64,000 bases of DNA from Dermanyssus gallinae (Eukaryota; Arthropoda; Arachnida; Mesostigmata; Dermanyssidae), in contig QVRM01002377.1 of assembly GCA_003439945.1 (NCBI GenBank), positions 310,001 to 374,000 on the forward strand, in the 5' to 3' direction. Below, piece by piece: positions 33,369 through 42,969 of the stretch. A program made the position numbers and the translations under genes. Every line of letters begins with the position of its first letter. The first letter of the stretch is position 1. The notes beneath the pieces are model-generated. The model was not told the origin of the DNA. It worked only from the letters and a program-made list of their open reading frames with translations, and made no database searches.

Positions 33369-33677
33369 TTAGGACAGTACATATTTCACTTGTGAGGTAA
33401 CGGACTCCCCTTTAATTTTAGTACTTTCGAGTGTGTGGAAGCGCCCGATGTCACATTCTCCACAAAAACTACACTCACACTCTTCAATACAGAAACAGTT
33501 AGATTTCATACATATATAATTGTGGCATCCATGCCACGTGGTTCGACAAATGGCTGTACGATTATTTTGTGATGCTCCTTTCCACCTCTGGGAGGCGAAA
33601 GCTGGTTCTTCGGTATAATTGTCCATAACAAATTGCATGTTCTTAGTCTCTCGAAAATCCCTGTAGACGTCTAACAC
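33369..33677 (-). CDS. Cysteine-rich open frame, possible host exon
   Basis: An uninterrupted frame ending at TAA (33,369-33,371). The core is CRTTWHGCHNYICMKSNCFC then IEECECSFCGECDIG, with ten cysteines in about 33 residues, followed by a hydrophilic tail. Upstream, GCTTTCGCCTCCCAG before AGGTGG could serve as a 3' splice site, which would make this a last exon. It does not match any transposon protein I know, and the family is unrecognised. A chance frame is possible. The upstream 100 bases up to the LINE ORF1 at 33,783 show no promoter-like feature. Confidence 0.3.
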   Translation of the reverse strand: MLDVYRDFRETKNMQFVMDNYTEEPAFASQRWKGASQNNRTAICRTTWHGCHNYICMKSNCFCIEECECSFCGECDIGRFHTLESTKIKGESVTSQVKYVLS

Positions 33678-33782
33678 TTATGGACTGACGGGTAGCTTGT
33701 TCAATACTAACTCTTGCGAGTGCTGCTGACGCGTTCTTTGGTAAGCCTTCGTTTTATATTCCAAGCCTTTATTTGATCTAGA

Positions 33783-34702
33783 GTGGTCACACACAGCTCA
33801 TCCCTATCGGTCGTTAAAGCCAGGATACACGGAGTTCCAGTATCAATAACCGAAAAGGAAATACTACGCGAGTTATCACTACTCAGAGTCAATCACGTAA
33901 AAAGATTGTCTCACATGCGAAACAGGGCGAGAGTTATGCTTAGTAAAGTGATTCATTCCTTTACGCACCAACCTCCGCCATCCGTTTTTCTTAGATACCA
34001 AGCTCATCAAGTAGTTCTTGAACCCGACCAACCCAAGTTATGTCACAAGTGTCTGAGACCAGGACACTTCGCTGACAGGTGCACCATGGTCCAAATATGC
34101 ACGAAGTGCGGCACTCCCGGATATTTAGCAGCAAGCTGCCCCAGTTCAGCAAGATGTGTGAACTGTCGTGGTGCTCACGCGGCGGGTTCATCTGCATGTC
34201 TTCGCTTGGCTTACCTCCGAGAAAGAAACCGAATTATACTCGAAGCCCGGACACTGCAACAGGTGAAGGTGCTACATCCGGCAGCCGAGATTACTGACGT
34301 GTCCTCCGTATCAGCCATGTCTATAGACAACATAACTCAGGCTTCAAAACAACCTTCTTACGCTAGCGTCGTTCGCGGGATTTCTCAATCACACGAAGAC
34401 CCTACTCCGCAGCTGCTACTCCCGGCTCCCATATTAATCTTCAGCAGGAAAGGCGGAAGTTCGACAGGACGGTTTTGCCGGCGGACGCCCGTTGTAAGGC
34501 ATCGCCGAATCAAAACACCTGTCAAGCGCACACGTAAAGCAACCCAGGCTGTGCTCGGTCCCAAAGGCGCCTCCCTTGGACTGTCTCTTCAGGCCTGAGC
34601 CCAGACTTATCGGCTAAATTCAAGGCCTTATTAGAGCTTTTGAAGCCGCTGTTACAGCTGCTACCGCTAGTGGAAAATCTACGACGAATCGTACAACCAT
34701 GA
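33783..34702 (+). pseudogene. LINE ORF1, gag-like with three zinc knuckles
   Basis: The frame opens at GTG 33,783, and the true start is probably further upstream and lost. The first half has ARIHGVPVSITEKEILRELS and VFLRYQAHQVVLEPDQPKLC. Three knuckles follow at 34,035-34,195: CHKCLRPGHFADRC (CCHC), CTKCGTPGYLAASC (His replaced by Tyr) and CVNCRGAHAAGSSAC. QPSYASVVRG and a basic segment come next. The frame meets TGA at 34,596. A one-step frameshift at about 34,560-34,590 continues as SPDLSAKFKALLELLKPLLQ and ends at TGA 34,700-34,702, overlapping the ORF2 ATG. Such proteins bind element RNA. A related fragment lies at 45,770-46,063. Confidence 0.75.
34699..34702 (+). promoter_or_regulatory. 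ATGA stop/start overlap between LINE ORF1 and ORF2
   Basis: ATG at 34,699 opens ORF2, and TGA at 34,700 closes the frameshift-corrected ORF1. Overlaps of this kind are used for termination-reinitiation in two-ORF LINEs of the R1 group. The assignment depends on accepting one frameshift in ORF1. Confidence 0.5.
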
Positions 34703-37445
34703 ATGGCCATTATCGCACAGCTCAAGACGGAGCAGCGTCACACGCCACTCCATCTACTACCAAATGTCCACTATGCGACGGGCGATACACGAGGCGTGGC
34801 CTAACAAGGCATCCCACCGCCACTGAGGCTTCCTTCTCCGTACCGACCACCTCTGTGCCCTCTCGTTTGCCACCGGCGCAAATTTTAGAGGACATTCAAG
34901 CAGTTATGGGGCGAATCAGACTAATCCGAATTGTACCAAAGTCAGTTAGGAGGCAAGTGGCTGAGGCCCTTACCCGTGCACTCAGCAGTCTCATCTCATA
35001 ACGACGTTGAAGCACGATACGGTCTTTTCTCCTTTGCCCCCGTAGCGCTTCGCCTCTCCCGCGCACGCAACGACGCGGTATCTCTCTCACTCATCATCTG
35101 CAACAACCTCATCGACTTCTCTCCGAATATGCGCCTGTCAGACGTGATTGCCACTTCGCATCCTCGCACCTTTACTTCTAAACCATTCAAGAATGACACC
35201 GTGCGCCAGTCCATTATTAAACTCTTCTAAGGGGATGTTTCTGGTGCCGCCAGACTTATTGTATCCACAGATACTTTAACGCCGGACATTGACCATATAG
35301 AAGCCTTGCGAGAGCAACACCCAGTAGCTTTCGAGGACCTAGAATGGCCGACACTAACCAGATCTTCGCTGCCCTTCGTCTCATCAAAGAAAGATATCCA
35401 GGCGGCAATTGAAAGCTTCTCCAAAAGCTCTGCCGCAGGGCTAGACTTTATGAGACCGCGGTTGTTAATGACCCTTCTTTCCCTGTCCCTTGAAGGCGTC
35501 GCCGCTAGTCTACTCGCCGCGTTGGCAAAGGTTGTAGCCATCCTTAATTGGAGCACCCCTCTTCCTTCCCTCCTACCCTTGATATTTGGCGCAAGACTAT
35601 TTGCCCTTCAGAAAAAGGACAATTCGGTACGTCCTATTGCGTGTTCGTCTGCGCTACGCAGGCTCGCCGCAAAGATCGGATGCAACCACAACAAAGACGC
35701 TATTTCTCACGCAACCGGTGCACACCAATTGAGATTCGCGACGGCGGCCGAAACCGAGGTAGCCATTCACGCAGCCCGTGCCTTTCTCGACTCACGCGAA
35801 CCTTTAGAGGTCTTTGTAAAGCTCGATTTTAAAAACGCTTTTAACAGTATACGACGCGTTCACCTGATGGAGACCGTTGCATCCCACACTCCTCATCTAT
35901 TAAACTACGTCAAACTGGCATATCGGCATCCTTTCCATCTTGTCCTGCCTGAACATGTGATTTTGTCCGCCACCGAATTGCAGCAGGGGAATCCCTTTGC
36001 ACCACCTCTGTTTCGTCTGGGTATCAAGGATCTGGTGGATTCCTTCAGGAGCCCGCTGATCCTCTGGCACCTGGAAGATGGTCTATTAGGAGGAAACGTT
36101 TGCATAGTAGCCGAAGATATTCAACGGGTCTTGGGTTTCAGGGTTACATCTGGGCTAGAGTTAAATCCGGCCAAATGCGAGATATGCCTCTTTGGCACTA
36201 TCCTTGAGGCCCCCGAAATACAGTCATTCCAAAACCCCCTGCCTGGCTGCAAGCTAACCGTCAAGGACGATCTGAAGCTACTGGGTGTGCCAATTTGCCC
36301 CGAGGGGCTCCCAGCAGCAAGCGAGCGCTTGAGATTGAAACTAGGAAATGCCGCCGCTCGTCTTTCTCTTCTGGAAGCTCATCGAGGACTTTTCTTACTT
36401 AGGTCCTCCTTCTAGTCCACACGACTAATCCACCTTCTTCGAGGGGCCAATTTATCTGATCGAACCGACGAGTTGCAAAGGCTCACCGCCTAGCGCGCGA
36501 GAATAGGCATTGCTACCCGTTTCGAAAGGGGGCCTCGGGGTACCAAATTTACTGACCCTGGCCGGGCCTGCTATAGTCTCGTCAATGCTAAGTGCGGAAA
36601 ACAGGGCAATCCCTCGTTTAGATTCAGCTGGACTCAACCAGTTTAGAAACCGCTTAGCCCAACTTCAAAAGAACCTTGAGGCGCGCTGTGGGGGGTGAAA
36701 ACGTACTATCCCAGCGTGACTGGAGTTCCTCTCTGCACGACGAGACACAACGACGTCTCTTTAACGAAGCTGCCGACGACACAGCCAGAGCTCGCTTAAA
36801 CGCCGTATCCGCCAAGGATTCAGGGGCTTGGTTACACGCGCTTCCCAGTGCCCCCATAGGTACCCTTCTTGATGACGAGTCGATTCGCATAGCAGTAGGC
36901 CTACGACTAGGGGTGGACATAGTTAGCTCTCATCCGTGCCAATGTGGTCACCCCGTCGATAAACTAAAACATCACGGACTATCGTGTATTATTAGTGCAG
37001 GACGACGCTCGAGACATGCCGCTATTAATGAGACCTTTAGCAAAACCCTTAGGTCGTGCGGTCGTCCATGCATTCGTGAACCCCCTGCGCGGAGGTCGGC
37101 AAACGTCCAGATGGTATGACACTTACACCATTCAAGCAAGGCAAAATGCTGGTTTGGGATGCAATCGTTTCCGATTCCTTATCTCCTCCTATGGTCGGTG
37201 GCGGCGCAGTCGAAGCTGGTTATGCGGCCCACCTTGCGGAGACTAACAAGTTGAGAAAATACTCATCCATCGGCTATCCCCACGAATTTAGCCCTCCCGC
37301 GTCTGAAACCCTGAGTGCCGCTGGCGTTCGGACTAAGCAGCTGATACGTAAAGTCGGGATCTTGTTAAACCTGTCATCCAGTGATAACAGCCGTCTTTGT
37401 TCGGGGCACACTTCTGAAGTTGTCTCGCCCTGGCCTCAGCGAAAC
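34699..37445 (+). pseudogene. ORF2 of RLE-type LINE copy D: zinc finger, RT, CCHC, nuclease
   Basis: The most complete RLE-LINE ORF here. MNGHYRTAQ starts at 34,699. A C2H2-like finger KCPLCDGRYTRRGLTRHP is at about 34,760. A linker GRIRLIRIVPKSVRRQVAEA follows. The RT (35,306-36,415) has FGARLFALQKKDNSVRPIAC, VKLDFKNAFNSIRR (motif A intact), LQQGNPFAPPLF (motif B altered from QQGDPLGP), HLEDGLLGG (motif C, LEDG instead of LDDG), GLELNPAKCEI and LKLLGVPI. Next are CQCGHPVDKLKHHGLSC (about 36,940) and the nuclease KRPDGMTLTPFKQGKMLVWD with KLRKYSS. Frameshifts or stops occur near 35,001, 35,229, 36,413, 36,490 and 37,100, so it is inactive. Confidence 0.85.
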
Positions 37446-37458
37446 CGACACGCGACAG

Positions 37459-38700
37459 TCACAATGTCAAGTGTGTTGCGACTACGACCAAGCAGTAACT
37501 TACGACTGGTAGTATTTTCATACAAAATACATTCATGCTGGTTTTCAAGTCCACGTCACATGGGTCACCAAGCAGAATTATTGCAGCTGTGGCTTTGGCC
37601 CGCATCTCCCCAATGTGTCGATTGAAGGAGAGTTTTGGGGTTATGGTGACTCCAAGGTAGGGTAAGTGACTGACAAGTTCGAAAGATTGTCCATTAATTT
37701 TAACGTGGTGGTCTGCCGCGGCATATGCTCCTTCTCTGCTAAAGCGGATAACCTTCGTCTTCGGGATGTTGATTGTCAGTTTGTTTCCTTCGCACCATTT
37801 TGCTGTTTCATTGAGGTAATACAGCAAGTGGTCTCGGGATTTGGCCAGGATTACAAAGTCGTCAGCATAAAATACGTGCGGTGCTTGCTGTTACGTAATA
37901 GGCAACATACAATATATTAAAAAAGAGCTGGCCGAATCGCCCTGTGCCACGCCCGTGTTCTGCGTGATGGCCTCCAGTACATAGTGGCCCCATTTTTAAT
38001 GGTTATGACGCTATGACTTAGCATGTCATGCAGTAGATTAAATATTGTACCATTTATACAAAAGTTAGACCTGATTATCTCGACTAGGAATCGACTATAG
38101 AAGTCGATTCCTAGGTATACAATCGAACGCAGTTGTAAAATCGTTAAAAGGCGAGTATGTCTGTATTTCCTTGTTACAATGGCGATGTGTCGAATGTTCT
38201 AGAACAAATTTTACTGCACCCGAAGTTGATCGGCGTTGAGTAAAACCACATTGTTCATGTGGAATCCTATCTTGCGTAATTGCTTGTAATCTTGAAACAA
38301 CCTACGACGTCAGGATCTTGTACAGGACGCTTGTGAGGGCAATTCCCCTGTAGTTTCGCAGGTCCGTGGCGTCTCCTTTTCGCTTGAAGATTGGCTGCAA
38401 ATAGCTTTTTTGCCACTGATCGGGTATCCGGCCCAGTTGAAGGCATTTATTGTATAGTCTTGTAACAACGGGGCATACAAGTTCAATGTTCGCTTTAATG
38501 TGTTCATAGACAATGGAATCCGGTTCCGCTATTTTTTCGTTTTGTTTAGTACTAATGGCGATCTTTACTTCCCCCTAACTAATCAGCTGAAAATCATTGT
38601 TTGCAGTATCTCGGGGTGGCAATACCATGTATTTGTAGAGAAATCTTGTAAAATGGATAGCCCAATCGTTGTCGTTGATTAGTGGGTTCGGAGGAACCGG
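37459..38700 (-). pseudogene. Reverse transcriptase of the 2A-bearing LINE
   Basis: The upstream part carries LYNKCLQLGRIPDQW-type sequence near 38,450 (frameshifted). Then TGVAQGDSASSFLIYCML (motif B) and HVFYADDFVILAKSRDHLL (motif C, catalytic DD intact). LNETAKWCEGNKLTINIPKT, VIRFSREGAYAAADHHVKIN and LVSHLPYLGVTITPKLSFNR follow. The frame from 37,827 to 37,459 is open for 122 codons. The C-terminus stops at the junction with the neighbouring LINE, so the 3' UTR is missing or very short. Confidence 0.8.
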
Positions 38701-39122
38701 CCTTTTAGGAAGAAGCAGCCAGGGCTTTTTCACACTTTTCCTAATGAGTCTCATGCGTTGCTCACTTTCAAAATGTTGTTTTTTGACTCTCTTTATAGTT
38801 TTAAATGTTATTTTCGTTTAGCAAGTTGACGAAAATCTGCAAGAGTTCCGTTCCTTTGGCAGCAGATAGCATGTTTCATTCGACGACATTCCCTATCGAA
38901 CCACGGTTTGTGTTTTTGCACCGGCGTGTGATTTTTGCTCTTCGCAGCTGTATGGATTGCCCACCGAATTACTCTGTATAGTCAATATTCTCATAAAAAT
39001 TGACTAGTTCTAATGCTTGCGCTAGTAAGTGAGTGTTAGGTGAGCGGCCGAGCCGTGTGCCTACGGGTTGAGTTACCTTTAAACTTTGACTACGCTCAAG
39101 TCTAAAATCTACTTTACAGTGC

Positions 39123-39786
39123 TTACGGTGGACTGATTACCGGGATTACCGTTAATTTGCTAATTGCACGTGCTGCCTGAGAGACTGATGATAAAACTAT
39201 TTCGATACAGCTACGTCCGTTCCAACTATAATATGTTTGGTGCTTGCAATTATTCTCAATATTTAGCCCAAGTTCATTGAAACCTATTTTAAAAGCCATT
39301 TGTCTTGATCTTTCCTTGGTCAAATCACAATTAAAATCACCGCCAATTATAATATGCTTAGTTATGTCGGTACAAAGCGCTTGGCAGTTACCAATATCTT
39401 GTATCACTTGATGCGGGGTTCTTCTCTGGTGGGCAATAAATACAGATTAAAAACAAGTCTACCAACTCTACGACGATGCTTCTAGCTGTGCTGTGGACGA
39501 GCTTCGCATGTTCTGCCGTGCGTACCCCGATACAGACGCCCCATTTTGGTCGTCCATTCCCCTCTGCTTTCACCGCTTGTCCATGGAATAATTTGTGGCT
39601 GAGGAGTGGTGTACTATTGCAGTCTCTCACAAACGTTTCGGTTAAGAATAGTATATCATACCCGCTGAACTCATCCTCCGCTGCTGTTCTACATAAATAT
39701 TTCAATGATTCTACGTTCCATAACACACATTTTGATTGGTGCTGGAGCTGCGGTGTGACTGTTCCTCGGCCTAATGACGCTGGCAT
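39123..39786 (-). pseudogene. APE-type endonuclease domain of the 2A-bearing LINE
   Basis: The first frame (39,786-39,388) has VLWNVESLKYL, YDILFLTETFVRD, GRPKWGVCIGVRTAEHAKL and DLFLICIYCPPE. The next frame (39,407-39,123) has HIIIGGDFNCDLTKERS (catalytic GDFN) and TYYSWNGRSCIEIVLSSV. These are the standard blocks of LINE endonucleases that nick target DNA: N..SL, LTET, Y.PP, GDFN and S.ID..L. One frameshift separates the halves at about 39,390. The final SDH block is not clear. Confidence 0.85.
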
Positions 39787-40013
39787 ATTTTGCTGTTGAT
39801 TTATTTCTTCACTGCTCGGAGTTCTGCTGTACAGCCGAGAGGGGGATGTTCTGAGAAACTATCAGCGAGACTTCCCTCCAAAAACACGATTTGCAGTTGG
39901 TGTTGTGCTTGTCTGGTATTTGAAATGAGCAGTAAGTGTGCACGGGCCTGCTGCATCCTTCGCACCCTGTACGATCTTTCACTGCAGGAACTGACCACCG
40001 CAAGTTCCGCAGG

Positions 40014-40070
40014 GGGGCTAGGGTTTACTTCAACGTCGCCACTAAGTAGTAGAAAGACAGCTAATGCAGA
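40014..40070 (-). other. 2A-like ribosome-skipping motif with NPSP in place of NPGP
   Basis: The minus strand encodes ALAVFLLLSGDVEVNPSPPA. The consensus 2A ending is D-V/I-E-x-N-P-G-P. Here the glycine codon GGC appears as AGC (40,017-40,019 on the plus strand), giving Ser. 2A-like sequences preceded by a signal-peptide-like hydrophobic stretch, as seen here, are known from N-termini of APE-type LINEs. With Ser at this position the skipping reaction would be expected to fail. Confidence 0.75.
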
Positions 40071-40230
40071 TGCTCTTATAGAGTGTGACTTTGCAAGCCG
40101 TCGTCGAAGAGGCCACATGCATAGACTTACCATGTTGATCAGGGTGTCAGAAGAAGGTTTGGTTGACAGTAGTGAGCCGATCGGTACGCGGGGCCCAGGG
40201 TTCTCATTTGCATACACACGTTGCCGTCAC

Positions 40231-41699
40231 ATTAAGCGTCACATTTTGGGCCAAAACGTTGTATACTAGAAGAGCGCACAAAAAGGACATCCGCACAGTC
40301 GCTGCCATCTTGAAGACTGCCACAGGTAAATATAGATACAAGAAGAGAGACGCAAAATAGTTAGGCGTAAACAGGCAGCAACCTTGCAACCCCAGAACAC
40401 TGAGATGTACAATTTACCCTAGACAATCTAACTGTGGAGCTACAGCATTGCTTCCTAAACCGCATCTAACTAAGCGCTCACTTACTGGTATTGTGCCTGT
40501 TCACCCCAGTCTGCACCATTCGGTAAGCGATCCTAGAATTGAGATTGCGTTGTCCCGCTGGACGTCAATGGAAGGTCTCTGGCGTAAGAATTGTGCGGTC
40601 ACTAGCTGACGTTATGGGCTCTTGTTTTGGCGTATTTGTTCACCTTATTTTTTTCTCGTAGGGTCGCAGGCGTGACAAGTTCTAAGTTAAACCGACCAAT
40701 GAGGAAGAAAGTGAGCCGGTTACGGTGGCGTTCCCTATGAGGCCTCGCTCAAAAGGGGATAACAGTCATCCCGTCGGAACGCTTTCCGGCGTTCCTGGTT
40801 GATCCAGTGGGTTCCACCGTGCTTGGGTAGCCTACCGTTCACAGGGCCCTTGCTATTGTGTGTGTCGATGCAGTCTCGTAAACTCCACTTTCATATAAGA
40901 TCTAACAATAACGTAAAGGTCTTTATTCTACAGTACAATTTAATACTAGTAAGTCATTTATTGGTAAAACAGCAAGTAGGTGCCGAAAAAATAAGAAAGA
41001 GCAAAGTTGCGTATAGCACATAAGATAAATGACGCAGAAGATGAACACCAGCGAAGCCCGCAGCGGCAGAAAACAGTAGTGACATCGAAGATATAGGACG
41101 ACAAACAAACGTGTCTGAGTGAGGATCAATCGGTCAACAGCAAAGCTGAGTAACAATAGCAGTTTTAGGACATGTCAACACTGCATGTGTTTGTGCACGG
41201 TCAACGATTATTGGATCAAGAAGCCGGTAATGCTCTAAATGGAAAACGAGATGCCACACTCGACGGAAACTCTGCTTTTATTTCTAGAAGGTCAAGAAGG
41301 AAGGAACCTTATGCGTATTGAGCTGATATATGATGTGACACGTAGAGGTGTATACTCGTTCAGGCAAACTGCGGAAAATCCGTCAAAAAAAGACCTCACA
41401 AGCTGATCTACGTATTTGGCTTCCGCATCGTCAGTGCGTAGGAGCTCTGTACGAGAAGTTTGTCACAGAGGGTTGTATTGCTTTAGGCGGTCCAAATTAA
41501 TTGAAGTGGCTGATTGATTCAAGGGTGGCTCACACGAAGTTGCCCTCGCTTCATGCTTTTGCCAAGCCCAAAGGTGTTCAATAGGGTAAATACTAGCCAC
41601 AGGCCATTTGCTGAGCTTGACAGAGAGGATAGAGCGTTGCATTTATTTGGAAATCTCTTTACCGCAATGCATATGGATGATACGGTGAGGCTGCAAAAA
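40231..41699. other. Unassigned stretch
   Basis: The first few hundred bases may include the 5' UTR of the 2A LINE. The rest contains no motif I recognise. ORFs at 40,923-41,156 minus and 41,514-41,750 plus are not supported. Confidence 0.4.
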
Positions 41700-42420
41700 G
41701 GTAATATTCTACGGGTGATTGGCGTCGGTTGGTGTGTACCTGTCGATTAATTTACACACTGCTCTAATCTACATTCCATGCCTCGGCGGAGGTAACTTAT
41801 ATAATGCTAAAAGCATTGTGCAAATTTTAACAAAGCAAGACAAGGGTCCGAAATATACAAGTGTACTTGAGGACAGTCAGTTGAAGTCACAGTGCGTTAG
41901 CAAGAGCCGACAACGCTTTAATTACAGACACGGAAACCGGCTCAACAATTTTGTTAAATAACCTAGTACAGCTGAAATATATCGCTAAAAGTGCGGGGCA
42001 GCTTTTCATGGGTGCATCTAAACCGCAAGTAGACCGGATACACGAGTGCTACGGTAGCCCAAACAGGCCTGAAGAAATACTGCGAGGGCTAATACCACGC
42101 GACGTTACTAGTTTCACTAGGACGCGCTGGTCGAAGCTGGTAGTAATAGTGGGTGACGGGGTACCGCCTTGAAGCTATAGGGCTCAAAAAGCTCATTCAT
42201 GGGAAAATTTTGTCATGAATTGGATGACAACTCACGATCTAGCTGTGCTAAACACTGGGAAAGCACCCACGTTTCTTAGAAACGGTCCCACTACGGCCTG
42301 ACAGCAAGCCAGAAAGACTGTATCGTTAAGTGAAGGCTACCAGATGAGCTCAAACTGGGCTAGCAAGAAGTGACCTAGAAATGACCAAAAGCGGGACTAC
42401 CCAGCTAGGCAAGATGCCTA
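41700..42420 (+). pseudogene. R1/I-like LINE, endonuclease-domain remnant
   Basis: From about 42,040: ECYGSPNRPEEILRGLIPRD, VVIVGDGVPP (in the place of GDFNA) and WMTTHDLAVLNTGKAPTFLR. The last block, DLxVLNxGxxPTF, is diagnostic of APE endonucleases in R1/I-type LINEs. Further downstream a possible PWWNE block near 42,490 fits the start of the RT part. Multiple stops occur. The element cannot be followed beyond about 42,750, where SINE-C copy 2 is inserted. Confidence 0.6.
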
Positions 42421-42768
42421 CAATAATTCATCGATGAATTGCACTAAAAACCTTAACATTGGCGGGCGATAAAGGCCGAGAAGCGGAGAAACCTTGGTAG
42501 AACGAGAAGGCTAGATCAACGCAAAAAGGGGTGGCTCAGAAGAGTCAAGGTTATGAGGGAAAGTGTTATACGAATAGCAATATCCTCTAGGGGCGACGAT
42601 GTAAAATTATCAAGAACAAGACTTAGAAATGAGGAAAAAGGCCATGAAAGAGGAAGAGCTCAAAGGGCATTAAACAAACTGTTTCTATAGCGTTATATGT
42701 TTGACAAAACATATATAAGGCAGTTCAAAGACGAACTACACGGCTATCTCATCAGTCACTAGCAACCT

Positions 42769-42949
42769 AAATTTAAACTTTTTGGGCTGACCCTCCAAGA
42801 TTTAACGTCCACGGGACTGCTTTTCGCATTGCTTCATAGACGGACTCCCATAAATACAAATGTGCAACGGTGGGGCTCACACCCGCGCACTTATGTGTCC
42901 CCTCGGGTTTGCGAGGCGCAGGCGAATGCACCACGCCACCGAACTCGGC
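42769..42949 (-). mobile_element. SINE-C copy 2 (tRNA-derived) with 15-bp target duplication
   Basis: Exactly 181 bp, like copy 1. It is flanked by AGTCACTAGCAACCT (42754-42768) and AGTTACTAGCAACCT (42950-42964), one mismatch in 15. The minus strand reads GAGTTCGGTGGCGTGG, GCCTGCGCCTCGC, then GGGTGTGAGCCCCACC where copy 1 has GGGTTCAAGCCCCACC. It continues GTTGCACATTTGTATTTATG and ends TCAGCCCAAAAAGTTTAAAT. The B box is damaged here. Confidence 0.9.
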
Positions 42950-42969
42950 AGTTACTAGCAACCTGGAAG

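Larger units (their letters stand above)
37459..40230 (-). mobile_element. APE-type LINE with 2A-like peptide, PHD finger, endonuclease, RT
   Basis: A nearly full-length minus-strand LINE. From the 5' side: a hydrophobic N-terminus with a 2A-like motif (40,217-40,003), a PHD-like Cys/His cluster (about 39,970-39,880), an endonuclease/exonuclease/phosphatase-fold domain (39,786-39,123), then RT (38,700-37,459). It ends at a stop at 37,459, immediately next to the 3' end of RLE-LINE copy D. The order matches APE-type LINEs of the CR1/L2/Rex1 groups. Several frameshifts make it inactive. Confidence 0.8.

Noticed and set aside
37459..37625. Continuation of the RLE-LINE copy D frame into 37,625
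   Set aside because: The plus frame after about 37,445 is antisense to the well-supported RT of the minus-strand LINE.
40190..40217. A second NPGP at the start of the 2A-bearing LINE frame (YANENPGPRVP)
   Set aside because: The residues before NPGP lack the D-V/I-E-x context and no hydrophobic stretch precedes it. It may be coincidental and partly outside the true ORF.
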